A DNA stretch of 64,000 nt from positions 62,001-126,000 of the forward strand of contig NZ_SOZA01000001.1 of assembly GCF_004519305.1 (NCBI RefSeq), given 5' to 3'. This document shows positions 1 through 8,713 of the stretch, piece after piece; position 1 is the first letter of the stretch; every line of letters begins with the position of its first letter. The stretch is from Pseudomonas sp. RIT623. GTDB taxonomy: Bacteria > Pseudomonadota > Gammaproteobacteria > Pseudomonadales > Pseudomonadaceae. A program made the translations under genes and the position numbers. The notes beneath the pieces were generated by a model that worked only from the letters and a program-made list of their open reading frames with translations, had not been told where the DNA came from and did no database searches.

Positions 1-343
1 CGCGCGAATCGCCGAGGTCAGCCTGCGCGAAGTCGACCACGGCCTGATCGAAGCGGCCCAGGCCATGGGCTGCCGGCGTTGGCACATCGTCTGGCACGTG
101 CTGCTGCCCGAGGCGCTGCCGGGGATCGTTGGCGGCTTCACCATCACCCTGGTGACGCTGATCAATTCCTCGGCCATGGCCGGGGCAATCGGTGCCGGGG
201 GTTTGGGCGATATTGCCTACCGCTACGGCTACCAGCGCTTCGACAGCCAGATCATGCTGACCGTGATCGTGATGCTGGTGGCGCTGGTGGCGGTGATCCA
301 GCTGGGTGGCGACCGTCTGGCCAAAGGCTTGAACAAGCGTTGA
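1..343 (+). CDS. metI: Methionine ABC transporter permease MetI (3' part)
   Basis: This is the C-terminal part of an inner-membrane permease of the MetNIQ methionine importer; the reading frame is open from base 2 and the start lies outside the window. The visible protein has the EAA-loop signature of ABC permeases (EAAQAMGCRRWHIVWHVLLP), which docks on the ATPase MetN, followed by hydrophobic segments and the typical MetI run SSAMAGAIGAGGLGDIAYRYGYQRF. No metQ-like binding-protein gene follows within the window; a REP pair and a convergent gene come next. MetI is the best match by sequence; a paralogous methionine-family permease (metI2) cannot be excluded. Confidence 0.9.
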   Translation, partial: ARIAEVSLREVDHGLIEAAQAMGCRRWHIVWHVLLPEALPGIVGGFTITLVTLINSSAMAGAIGAGGLGDIAYRYGYQRFDSQIMLTVIVMLVALVAVIQLGGDRLAKGLNKR

Positions 344-355
344 TGTGTTACGGAT

Positions 356-468
356 GTAGGAGCGGCCTGGTGCCGCGAAAGGGCCGCGAAGCGGCCCCGG
401 CAGCTTCAGTGCTCCACTGCGCCATGGGGCTGCTACGCAGCCCATTCGCGGCACAAGGCCGCTCCTAC
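356..468. repeat. REP pair (BIME) in inverted orientation
   Basis: The outer arms GTAGGAGCGGCC (356-367) and GGCCGCTCCTAC (457-468) are perfect complements. Between them lie two imperfect hairpin-forming halves containing GGGCCGCGAAGCGGCCC and GGGGCTGCTACGCAGCCC. This is the typical P. putida-group REP pair placed between convergent genes. It recurs in closely similar form inside the atsB gene near 17.9 kb. Confidence 0.8.
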
Positions 469-493
469 GGCGGTTGCACATGACCAAGCGATC

Positions 494-2389
494 TCAGCCC
501 CAGTGCAGCTGTTGAGCCGGCACCGGCCTGCCAAACCAGTACCCCTGCCCCAGCTGGCACTGCTGCTCCAGCAGGAAGCGCGCCTGCTCGGCCTGCTCGA
601 TGCCTTCGGCGTGCACCTGCATGCCCATGCTCCGGGCCAGGGCGATAATCACCCGAACGATGGCGATATCGTCATCGTCGAACGGCAGCCCGGCAACGAA
701 ACCCTGATCGATCTTGAGCTTCTGCACCGGCAGGCGTTTGAGCCGCAGCAACGACGAGTAGCCCGTGCCGAAATCGTCAATGGCCAGGCTCAAGCCCAGC
801 TCGCGCAGGCGGTGCAACTGCTCCAGCGCCACCTCAGGGTCTTCCATCACCGCGCTTTCGGTCACCTCCAGCTCCAGCAACGCCGGGTCCAGGCCACTGT
901 CGTGCAGCACATCGGCCACTTGCCGGTACAGGTCGCGCTGGCTGAACAGGCGGCTGGAGATGTTCACCGCGACGAATGACAGCTGCCGCCCCTCGGTCTG
1001 CCACTGCACCATCTGCCGGCAGGCCTGGCGTAGCACCCAGGCGTCGATCTCGGCGATCAGCCCGGTGCGCTCGGCGATGGGGATGAACTCCCCGGGCGGC
1101 ACCAGGCCACGCTGAGGGTGTTGCCAGCGCACCAAGGCCTCGACCCCGACCATGCGCGCGGTGAACAGGTCGTGCACCGGCTGGAAGAACACCCGCAGCT
1201 CTTGCTGCTCCAGCGCCCGACGCAGTTCGCCGGCCGTCTCGACCCGCTGCTGGGCGTGGGCGGTGAGCTCCTCGGTGTACAACGCATAGCAGGCGCGGCC
1301 GTTGCTCTTGGCCTTGAACAGCGCCGAGTCGGCATTGCGCAGCAATTGCTCGCCACCCAGCGCATCGCTGGGGAACAGGCTGATGCCGATGCTGACACTG
1401 ATGAACAGGCGGTTGCCCTCGAAACAGAAGGGTTCCTTCAAGCGCTCGATGATGGTCTGCGCCAGCTTGCCGGCCTGGCCGACCTGCTGGCAGTTCTCGG
1501 CCAGCACGCCGAACTCGTCGCCGCCCAGGCGCGCCAGCGTCACGCCGTTGCCCAGCACCTCGCGCAGGCGCTCGCCCACCAGCTTGAGCAACTGGTCGCC
1601 AATGGTATGGCCGAGGCCGTCGTTGATGCTCTGGAAATGGTCGAGGTCGAGCAGCAGCAGCGCGCAGCCGCGCTTGTTGGCCTGCGCCGCGGCCAGGGCC
1701 TGCTCTACCCGGTCATTGAACAACAGCCGATTGGGCAGGCCGGTCAGTGGGTCATGGTGGGCGAGGTAGGCCAATTCTTCCTCGCTATGCTTGATCGCGC
1801 TGATGTCGCTGAACACCGCCACGTAATGGCTGAGTGCGCCGCTGTCGTCGCGAATGGCGCAGATCGTCTGCCATTGCGGGTAGATTTCGCCGCTCTTGCG
1901 GCGGTTCCAGATCTCCCCGCTCCACTCGCCCTTGTCGGCCAGGGTGGCGTAGATCTGCTGGTAGAACGGCGCGCCATGGCGGCCAGACTTGAACTTGCTC
2001 GGGCGCTGGCCGATGACCTCGTCCTGTTGGTAACCGGTGATGCGCATGAAGGCCCGGTTGACGTGCACGATCAGGCCATTGCGGTCGGTTACCAGTACCC
2101 CTTCCAGGGTGCTGTCGAACACCGCCGCGGCCATGCGCAAGCGCTCGCGGTCCTCGCTGCGCAGGCGTGCGCCGATGCCGATGAAGTTCAGCAGCCGGGC
2201 GCGCGAGACAAAAATCAGCAAGGCGCTGAGCAACACCCAGACCACCACGTTGATCTGCCGCCCCACGGTGAGCGCCAGCGGGTCCTCGGTCATGCTGTGC
2301 AGCACCAGTTCCGAGAGCACCAGCCAGAGGATCGAAAGCACCACATAGAGCCCGGCCATGCGCAAGGCGTCGCGAACGGAAACAGACAT
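494..2389 (-). CDS. Membrane PAS-GGDEF-EAL cyclic-di-GMP protein
   Basis: Predicted cyclic-di-GMP turnover enzyme of 631 aa. Two N-terminal membrane helices (about residues 9-27 and 46-63) precede a PAS domain (about 85-200), a GGDEF domain (about 215-370, motif GGDEF intact) and an EAL domain (about 385-625). The EAL domain keeps its catalytic signatures: EALVRW, the DDFGTGYSSL loop, LKID and GYWFGRP. The usual RxxD inhibitory site ahead of GGDEF is replaced (LGNG). Both activities look possible; phosphodiesterase output is the more certain. I chose the ATG giving MSVSVRD; an in-frame ATG 12 codons upstream (2425) is an alternative and neither has a clear Shine-Dalgarno. The pairing with the divergent desaturase resembles PA0285-PA0286 of P. 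aeruginosa, from memory. Confidence 0.88.
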   Translation of the reverse strand: MSVSVRDALRMAGLYVVLSILWLVLSELVLHSMTEDPLALTVGRQINVVVWVLLSALLIFVSRARLLNFIGIGARLRSEDRERLRMAAAVFDSTLEGVLVTDRNGLIVHVNRAFMRITGYQQDEVIGQRPSKFKSGRHGAPFYQQIYATLADKGEWSGEIWNRRKSGEIYPQWQTICAIRDDSGALSHYVAVFSDISAIKHSEEELAYLAHHDPLTGLPNRLLFNDRVEQALAAAQANKRGCALLLLDLDHFQSINDGLGHTIGDQLLKLVGERLREVLGNGVTLARLGGDEFGVLAENCQQVGQAGKLAQTIIERLKEPFCFEGNRLFISVSIGISLFPSDALGGEQLLRNADSALFKAKSNGRACYALYTEELTAHAQQRVETAGELRRALEQQELRVFFQPVHDLFTARMVGVEALVRWQHPQRGLVPPGEFIPIAERTGLIAEIDAWVLRQACRQMVQWQTEGRQLSFVAVNISSRLFSQRDLYRQVADVLHDSGLDPALLELEVTESAVMEDPEVALEQLHRLRELGLSLAIDDFGTGYSSLLRLKRLPVQKLKIDQGFVAGLPFDDDDIAIVRVIIALARSMGMQVHAEGIEQAEQARFLLEQQCQLGQGYWFGRPVPAQQLHWG

Positions 2390-2539
2390 GTCGGGTGGAT
2401 GAGCCCATGAAAAATGAAGGGGCATTATAAGGGCTGAAACACCCTGTGACCTCCTATCAAAAAGGGCGACTGGTTTTATTTCCCCGCCAAGGGATAATGC
2501 CAGCGCTGTTCCCCCTGTTTTCCGAGGGTCTTTCCCGTT

Positions 2540-3724
2540 ATGTGGTACTACGGTTTACTCGACTTGTCGGCCTGGCAACTGGTCGCCGTCACCTTGCTGC
2601 TGACCCATGTCACCATCGTCAGCGTCACCATCTACCTGCACCGCTACTCGGCCCACCGCGCCCTGGAGCTGAACGCGGGCCTCAAGCATTTCTTCCGCTT
2701 CTGGCTGTGGCTGACCACGGCGCAGAACACCCGCGAGTGGACCGCCATCCACCGCAAGCATCACGCCAAGTGCGAAACCCCGGACGACCCGCACAGCCCG
2801 GTGCACAAGGGCTTGGCCACGGTGCTGCGCAAGGGCGCCGAGCTGTACCGTGCCGAGGCGCGCAACGAGGAAACCCTGCGCATCTATGGCAAGAACTGCC
2901 CGGACGACTGGATCGAGCGCAGCCTTTACAGTCGCTACAAGCTTGGCGGCATCGCCCTGATGGCGGTAATCGACCTGCTGCTGTTCGGCACCATCGGCAT
3001 CACCATCTGGGCCATCCAGATGATGTGGATACCCTTCTGGGCCGCCGGCGTGGTCAACGGCCTGGGCCACGCGGTCGGCTACCGCAACTTCGAGTGCCGC
3101 GACGCCGCCACCAACCTGGTGCCCTGGGGCATCATCATTGGCGGCGAGGAGCTGCACAACAACCACCACACCTACCCCAACTCGGCCAAGCTTTCGGTAC
3201 GCCGCTGGGAATTCGACATGGGCTGGATGTGGATCCGCCTGCTGAGCCTGCTGCGCCTGGCCAAGGTGCAGCGCGTCGCGCCCATCGCCCACCGGGTCGA
3301 AGGCAAGGCCTCGCTGGACATGGACACCGCCATGGCCATCCTCAACAACCGCTTCCAGATCATGGCCCAGTACCGCAAGCTGGTGATCGGCCCGTTGGTC
3401 AAGCAGGAGCTGGACAAGGTCGACGCCTCGGTGCGCCACCGCTTCCGCCGCGCCAAGCGCCTGCTGTCGCGGGAAACCAGCCTGCTGCAGGACCGCCACC
3501 ATGTGCGCATCGAATCGATGCTGGCCCACAGCCAGGCACTGAAGACCATCTATGAAAAGCGCCTGGCGCTGCAGCAGATCTGGGCGCGCACCAGCGCAAA
3601 CGGCCACGACATGCTCGCGGCCATGAAGGACTGGGTACACGAGGCCGAGGCCAGCGGTATCCAATCGCTGCGTGACTTCGCCGAGCAGCTCAAGACCTAC
3701 TCGCTGCGCCCCAGCGGCGCCTGA
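2540..3724 (+). CDS. desA: Membrane fatty-acid (acyl) delta-9 desaturase
   Basis: Di-iron membrane desaturase of 394 aa that introduces a double bond into acyl chains and so tunes membrane fluidity. The three histidine clusters that bind the two irons are visible: HRYSAH (residues 34-39), HRKHH (71-75) and HNNHH (about 218-222). Hydrophobic segments lie near residues 10-35 and 140-170. The C-terminal 120 residues are charged and helical, longer than in minimal desaturases. The ATG at 2540 follows a weak GAGGG site. By arrangement next to a PAS-GGDEF-EAL gene it resembles P. aeruginosa DesA (PA0286), which acts on phospholipid-bound acyl chains; that substrate is inferred. Confidence 0.88.
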   Translation: MWYYGLLDLSAWQLVAVTLLLTHVTIVSVTIYLHRYSAHRALELNAGLKHFFRFWLWLTTAQNTREWTAIHRKHHAKCETPDDPHSPVHKGLATVLRKGAELYRAEARNEETLRIYGKNCPDDWIERSLYSRYKLGGIALMAVIDLLLFGTIGITIWAIQMMWIPFWAAGVVNGLGHAVGYRNFECRDAATNLVPWGIIIGGEELHNNHHTYPNSAKLSVRRWEFDMGWMWIRLLSLLRLAKVQRVAPIAHRVEGKASLDMDTAMAILNNRFQIMAQYRKLVIGPLVKQELDKVDASVRHRFRRAKRLLSRETSLLQDRHHVRIESMLAHSQALKTIYEKRLALQQIWARTSANGHDMLAAMKDWVHEAEASGIQSLRDFAEQLKTYSLRPSGA

Positions 3725-3864
3725 CCGCCGTTGATCGGCATGCCCCGCAACGGGGCATGCCCACCGGAACTTCCCCCCTAGAAACCGACTCAAATTCGGC
3801 ATATCGCCCGCGTGGCGGGCCGGTCCGTGGCCGCACGCCCATCGTCGAGAACCGTTCCGTGCTC

Positions 3865-4854
3865 ATGGCCAAAGACCTCCCTCCCACGCATGCGGGCCAC
3901 GCCCGCCCCGAAGCCGCCCAGACCCTGCTCGCCTTGCTGCATGCCCAAGGCGAGGTGGCGCGCCTGAGCGAGCGCGAGCAGCTGTACAGCTCGCTGCTGG
4001 ACAGCGTCAATGCCGTACTCTGGGCCTTCGACTGGGAAACCCGCCAGGTGCTCTATGTCAGCCCCGCCTACGAGCGCATTTTCGGCCGCCCCGCCAGCCT
4101 GGTGCTGGCCGATTACAACGAGTGGCGCGACGCCATTTACCCGGATGACCTGGAATACGCCGAGCGCAGCCTGGCCCAGGTGTTGGTCAAAGGCACCGTC
4201 GAGGACCGCGAGTACCGCATCCTCAACGCCGCCGGCGAGGTGCGCTGGCTCAGCGACAAGTGCTACATCAACCAGCAGCGCGAAGGCGACCAGCGGGTGA
4301 TCATCGTCGGCATCGCCGAGGACATCACCGAAAAGAAGCAGCTCGAAGGCGAGCTGCAACGCCTGGCCACCACCGACGTGCTCACCCAGAGCAGCAACCG
4401 CAGGCATTTCTTCGAATGCGCCCAGCAGGCCTTCGACAGCGCCCGCGAGGACGGCACGCCGATGGCCTTCCTGCTGCTGGACATCGACGACTTCAAGCAC
4501 ATCAACGACAGCTATGGTCACCAGGAAGGTGACCAGGTGCTGCAGCGCATCGCCGACAGCGGCAAGGCCGTGCTACGTCGGGGCGATCAGTTCGGGCGCA
4601 TAGGGGGAGAGGAATTCGCCGCCGTGTTCCCCGGCTGCACCGCGCAGGTGGCCGAACAGATTGCCGAGCGGCTGCAGCGGGAAATACAGCGGTTGAGTTT
4701 CAGCCATGGAGAGCACACCTACGGGGTTACTGTAAGCCAAGGGCTGACCGGGCTGCAGGATGAGGATGAAACGCTCGACAACCTGTTCGCCCGGGCGGAT
4801 GCGGCCATGTACCGTGCCAAGCGCCAGGGCAAGAACCAGATTGTGAAAGGCTGA
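3865..4854 (+). CDS. PAS-GGDEF diguanylate cyclase
   Basis: Soluble diguanylate cyclase of 329 aa (from the start giving MAKDLPPTHA) that makes cyclic-di-GMP from GTP. A PAS/PAC sensor (about residues 45-165) is joined to a GGDEF domain (about 170-328). The active site reads GGEEF, an accepted functional variant, and is preceded by an RxxD inhibitory site (RRGD), so product feedback is expected. No membrane segment is seen. An upstream in-frame start at 3757 is possible but its first 36 residues are arginine- and proline-rich and do not look like a real N-terminus. It follows the desaturase by about 140 bp. Confidence 0.85.
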   Translation: MAKDLPPTHAGHARPEAAQTLLALLHAQGEVARLSEREQLYSSLLDSVNAVLWAFDWETRQVLYVSPAYERIFGRPASLVLADYNEWRDAIYPDDLEYAERSLAQVLVKGTVEDREYRILNAAGEVRWLSDKCYINQQREGDQRVIIVGIAEDITEKKQLEGELQRLATTDVLTQSSNRRHFFECAQQAFDSAREDGTPMAFLLLDIDDFKHINDSYGHQEGDQVLQRIADSGKAVLRRGDQFGRIGGEEFAAVFPGCTAQVAEQIAERLQREIQRLSFSHGEHTYGVTVSQGLTGLQDEDETLDNLFARADAAMYRAKRQGKNQIVKG

Positions 4855-4860
4855 AGCGGG

Positions 4861-5640
4861 TCACTTCACGGCGGCGGCACTCCATTCATAATCGATCGGC
4901 CCGCTACGTGGCCCAGCCAGTATCCCCTCAGGCTCTTTCTCCAGGCCTTCCTTGAAGCCAACTTCGAGAAAATGTCGTTGCTGATCGGTGATTTCACCCG
5001 CCAGAGCAATAGCCTGGGCTGTGTAGCGCTTGATCAGTGCAGCTCTCTTGGAATCTTTCGAATAGCTCACAGGCACCTCCGAGATATGGAAAGTACGTTG
5101 CGGGCTCATTGCCGCAACGGATATCACGAGACTTCCGCCCGGATCGCGAGCGAAGCCAAGCGACTGGTACAGGGGCTCGGCCCCCGGGTCCGGCTGTTGA
5201 ACCTCAATTCGCGAGTACTTGAGCATCCTTGCGTACTCTGCAACCGCCAACACCGACAGTGACGCCACCAGCCCCCTCAATGGGTTCTCCGGGCCCGGCT
5301 TGCCCTCCAGCAAGATGATCTTGATGCAGCGCCTGCTTCGCCGGGGGCTGGCATAGCAGAGCCCACAGAGCTCTCGCGCAGACCACAACGACAGGTCGAA
5401 GCCTTTGAGGTCGAAGTCCGTCCATCGCGGCACCTCCTCCCAAGGAAAGTGGTGGGTCTGCTCGCCCCAGCCCTGAAAAGCCTAGAAAGCCCTGTGACCA
5501 ATAGGTTCGAAACATACCTTGTCGACGTCAAGCCCAGGCCTGGGCACAGGTTGGCTCTCGCAGAATGCTTCCTGGGCCAGCTTTCGCGCTTGCGATCGAA
5601 AGACCTGATAGCGCAGACCACGGTGTCTATACGTACTCAT
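4861..5640 (-). pseudogene. GNAT-like acetyltransferase gene interrupted by an in-frame amber codon
   Basis: One reading frame runs from the ATG at 5640 (AAGGAAG upstream) to the stop at 4861 and would encode about 259 residues. A TAG at 5482-5484 splits it into a 52-codon 5' part and a longer 3' part. The frame either side of the TAG reads as continuous protein (GHRAF, stop, AFQGWGEQTHHFPWEEV). The 3' part carries a GNAT-like segment (AEYARMLKYSRIEVQQ, EPLYQSLGFARD), the usual acetyl-CoA fold and C-terminal strand of N-acetyltransferases. Internal restart at the GTG at 5433 would need a GGAGGAG directly abutting the codon, which is poor spacing. GCTTT is duplicated around the stop. I therefore call it broken, though a truncated protein could still be made. 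Confidence 0.6.
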
Positions 5641-5780
5641 CTTCAGCCGAAACCTTCCTGCCATTCCGTTGGTGGAGTGGAGGGAAAGCTACGCCTGAAG
5701 AACTTCTCTGGATACGAACTACCGTCCGCAATACCTGTAGGAATGCTCCCAAGCCTGATGCAATCCCGGCGGCGCGCTGA

Positions 5781-7118
5781 TCAAGCCTGTGGTTCCTCAT
5801 CTTCGGCCGGGCCTGCATCAGTAGCCGGCGCAATAACCGGGGCAACCTCCGGCTCGCTCGCAGCAGCTTCCGCCACCAGACGCTCAGCCTCCTCCCGCGC
5901 CAGCGCCTCCGGGTCCACCTTGCGCAGCCGCGACAACTCCGGCAATCCCAGCTTGAGCAACCGCGCCGTCTTGCTGCTGGCGATCTTCTCCAGCCCCTCG
6001 CTGGGCCTGAGTCGCGACAGTTGTCCGGCCAGGTTCATCGCCAGGATTTCGCGGGAGTAGACACCGCCGCCCAACTGATACACCGCGGCGATCAGCTCGC
6101 GTAGGTCGAGCGGCAAGCGCCAGCGGGTGCGCAGGGCCGAGCCGAACGGGGCGCCGAACTCGTTGAGCGACAGCTCCACCTGGTCCTCGTCCAGCTCGCC
6201 ACCGGCCAGTCGCCACTCCTGCAAGGTGCGCAGTACCGCCAGGTCGCCCAGGCAATGCAACAAACCCGCGCAGTAGCAGCGCCCTTCGTCCACTTCGAGC
6301 ATGCGCGCCAGGGTGCGGGCATATTCGGCGGTGTGCAGCGACAGGTTCCAGTAATGCGCGGCATGCCGGGCCAGCAGCGGGTCGCTCAGACGCGCGCTGC
6401 GCTTGAGGGTCAGCCCGAGGATGAGGTTCATGCTCTGGGTGCTGCCGAGCTTGTTCAACGCCTGCAGCAAGGTCTGTACCGGCGCTTCGCGGTGCAGGGC
6501 GGCGCTGTTGGCGGCGGCGATCAGCACACCGGTGATCTGCGGGTCGTTGCGTAGCTCTTCCTCGAGCACCTTGAGGTTCAGCCCCTGGGGGTTGAGCGCG
6601 CGCTTGACCGCCACCTGCACGTCGGCGAACAGCGGGCCACCGTCGGCCGTGGCGCGACGCTGCTCGAGGTAGGCCGGCAATTGCACGCCGGGCTGCAGCG
6701 GCGGCACTGGGCAGGCAATCTGCTCGCCCACTGCCAGCAGCAGGTTTTCCAGGCGCTTGCGCAGGTTGTCCAGGTCGAGCGGCTTGCTGAGGTACGCCGT
6801 GGGCTGCAGCGGCACGGCCTCGCGCACGCTGGCGCTGTCGGTGCGGTCGCTCATGAGGATAAATGGCAATCCAGGCCTGTCGCCCTTGGCGCGCACCTTG
6901 CGCAGCAGGTCTAGGCCATCGAGGCCGGCGAGTTCGCGGGCGGCGATGATCAGGTCAGGCTTGCTCGCCAGCGCGCTCAGCGCCTGCGAGCCATCGGCGC
7001 AAACCTGCAAGCGCGCATCGCAGCGCACGCTGAGCAGCATTTCGCTGAGCATGTCGCGTACCCAGGGGTCGCCCTCGGCAATCAGCACGCAAGGGGGTAG
7101 GGGGTCGGCAGCGCTCAT
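5781..7118 (-). CDS. Degenerate receiver-HDOD domain protein
   Basis: Cytoplasmic regulator of 445 aa: an N-terminal CheY-like receiver (about residues 8-130), an HDOD domain (about 165-375) and a charged, alanine-rich tail. HDOD proteins are non-catalytic scaffolds in signalling. The receiver has lost the phospho-acceptor: where PDLxxxD is expected it reads PDLIIAA, so alanine 60 replaces the aspartate, while the conserved lysine (YLSKP) remains. It should not be phosphorylated in the ordinary way. The ATG at 7118 has GGAG 8 nt upstream. A 35-70 nt gap separates it from the gabT terminator. Confidence 0.82.
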   Translation of the reverse strand: MSAADPLPPCVLIAEGDPWVRDMLSEMLLSVRCDARLQVCADGSQALSALASKPDLIIAARELAGLDGLDLLRKVRAKGDRPGLPFILMSDRTDSASVREAVPLQPTAYLSKPLDLDNLRKRLENLLLAVGEQIACPVPPLQPGVQLPAYLEQRRATADGGPLFADVQVAVKRALNPQGLNLKVLEEELRNDPQITGVLIAAANSAALHREAPVQTLLQALNKLGSTQSMNLILGLTLKRSARLSDPLLARHAAHYWNLSLHTAEYARTLARMLEVDEGRCYCAGLLHCLGDLAVLRTLQEWRLAGGELDEDQVELSLNEFGAPFGSALRTRWRLPLDLRELIAAVYQLGGGVYSREILAMNLAGQLSRLRPSEGLEKIASSKTARLLKLGLPELSRLRKVDPEALAREEAERLVAEAAASEPEVAPVIAPATDAGPAEDEEPQA

Positions 7119-7207
7119 GAGCGAGTCTCCAGAAAATGACGCGCGATCCATCGCAGCTTCCACGGATTCCTCGTACAACCTTAGCGCCTGATGACTACGA
7201 AGGGCAC

Positions 7208-7234
7208 AAAAAAACCCGCCGAGGCGGGTTTTTT
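7208..7234 (-). terminator. Intrinsic terminator of gabT
   Basis: AACCCGCC-GA-GGCGGGTT forms a GC stem with A- and T-tracts on both sides, 20 nt past the gabT stop. It can work in either direction. Confidence 0.85.
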
Positions 7235-7253
7235 CTGCAGCGTGTCACATGTT

Positions 7254-8531
7254 TCAGGCCAGTTCGGCGAAGCACTCTTCGATGATGGCCAGGCCTTTGT
7301 CCAGCAGCGCATCTTCGGCGGTCAACGGCACCAGGATCCGCAGGACGTTGCCGTAAGTGCCACAGGACAGCAGGATCAGGCCCTTGTCACGTGCCTTGGC
7401 GACCACCTGAGCGACGGCGGCGGCGTTCGGGGTATGGGTACCTTTCTCGAAGACTTCCACGGCGATCATCGAGCCCAGGCCACGGACATCGCCAATGATC
7501 GGGTGCTTCTTCTGGATTTCACGCAGGCCGGCGGTCAGACGCTCGCCAACGGCCTTGCTGCGATCCAGCAGCTTCTCTTCCTCGAACACTTCGATCACCG
7601 CCAGGGCTGCGGCGCAAGCGATCGGCGAACCGGCGTAGGTGCCGCCCAGGCCGCCCGGGGCGATGGCGTCCATGTACTCGGCCTTGCCGCACACACCGGC
7701 CAGCGGGAAGCCACCGGCGATGGACTTGGCGAAGGTGGTCAGGTCAGGCGCGACGCCCATCTGCTCCATGGCGAAGAAGGTGCCGGTCCGGCCAGCGCCG
7801 GTCTGCACTTCGTCAGCGATCAGCAGGATGCCGTGCTGGTCGCACAGGGCGCGCAGGCGCTGCATCAGTTCTTTCGGCGCAGGCAGGAAGCCACCTTCGC
7901 CTTGCACCGGCTCGAGGATGATCGCGGCGATGTCACGCGGCTCGGCGTCGTTCTTGAAGATACGCTCGACCGAGGCGATGGCGTCGTCGACGCTGACACC
8001 GTGCAGTTCGCTCGGGAACAGGGCGCGGAAGATGCCGCCTGGCATCAGGCCCATGCCGGCGGAGTACGGCACGACCTTGCCGGTCAGGCCCAGGGTCATC
8101 ATGGTGCGGCCGTGGTAGCCGCCGGTGAAGGCGATCACGCCGGCACGGCCAGTGGCGGCACGGGCGATCTTCACGGCGTTCTCGACGGCTTCGGAGCCGG
8201 TGGTGACCAGCAGGGTCTTCTTGTCGAAGTTGCCTGGTACCAGCTTGTTGATCTTTTCGCACAGTTCGACATAAGGCTCGTAGGCCAGCACCTGGAAGCA
8301 GGTGTGGCTGACCTTGGTCAGCTGCTCTTGCACCGCGGCAACCACTTTCGGGTGCAGGTGGCCGGTGTTCAGTACGGCGATGCCACCGGCGAAGTCGATC
8401 AGTTCGCGGCCTTCAACGTCGAGCACCGTCGAGTTCTTCGCGGTGTCGACGAAGATCGGGTGAATCTGGCCAACGCCACGTGGGACGGCGGCGACACGAC
8501 GTTGCATCAAGGATTCGTTGGTCTTGCTCAT
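7254..8531 (-). CDS. gabT: 4-aminobutyrate aminotransferase
   Basis: PLP-dependent class III aminotransferase of 425 aa. It moves the amino group of GABA (and probably 5-aminovalerate) to 2-oxoglutarate, giving succinate semialdehyde and glutamate. Visible hallmarks: the PLP phosphate-binding GSEAVENAVK, FTGGYHGRT, the LLIADEVQTGAGRTG aspartate region and the Schiff-base lysine in TFAKSIAGGFP. The ATG giving MSKTNESL has GAGGG just upstream; longer versions run into the structured intergenic RNA. It lies downstream of gabD in the same direction, separated by 182 nt. Confidence 0.96.
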   Translation of the reverse strand: MSKTNESLMQRRVAAVPRGVGQIHPIFVDTAKNSTVLDVEGRELIDFAGGIAVLNTGHLHPKVVAAVQEQLTKVSHTCFQVLAYEPYVELCEKINKLVPGNFDKKTLLVTTGSEAVENAVKIARAATGRAGVIAFTGGYHGRTMMTLGLTGKVVPYSAGMGLMPGGIFRALFPSELHGVSVDDAIASVERIFKNDAEPRDIAAIILEPVQGEGGFLPAPKELMQRLRALCDQHGILLIADEVQTGAGRTGTFFAMEQMGVAPDLTTFAKSIAGGFPLAGVCGKAEYMDAIAPGGLGGTYAGSPIACAAALAVIEVFEEEKLLDRSKAVGERLTAGLREIQKKHPIIGDVRGLGSMIAVEVFEKGTHTPNAAAVAQVVAKARDKGLILLSCGTYGNVLRILVPLTAEDALLDKGLAIIEECFAELA

Positions 8532-8713
8532 AGTGCCCTCAATTGCGCCCATTCCAGGCGCTTTTATTCGGGGGTGGCTGGACGCATGCGCGCACAGTAT
8601 TCGTTGATCGACTGCCACGAATGCCCTGGCCACCGGGTACCGCTATGTCAAAAAGGCCAGCGAGGCGTCGCTCTCGCGCCCCGCTGGCAGAGGTAAAACC
8701 GTTTACCCGGCGA
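8532..8713 (-). ncRNA. Structured gabD-gabT intergenic RNA (gabT RNA motif region)
   Basis: On the minus strand the gap between gabD and gabT contains an inverted repeat GCCAGCG (complement at 8682-8688) and CGCTGGC (complement at 8656-8662) followed by CTTTTT (complement at about 8650-8655), a terminator-like hairpin. A conserved RNA structure named the gabT motif has been described only in Pseudomonas, downstream of gabD and upstream of gabT; this is that position. The match to the motif is by location and the presence of a hairpin, not by covariance-model alignment. Confidence 0.55.

Noticed and set aside
1118..2410. Plus-strand 430-codon frame
   Set aside because: Lies opposite the PAS-GGDEF-EAL gene; low-complexity histidine/glutamine-rich product typical of antisense frames in GC-rich DNA; no ribosome site or domain.
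5433..5433. GTG at 5433 as the true start of the GNAT-like protein
   Set aside because: The GGAGGAG abuts the codon with no spacing and the frame continues upstream as protein-like sequence to an amber codon.
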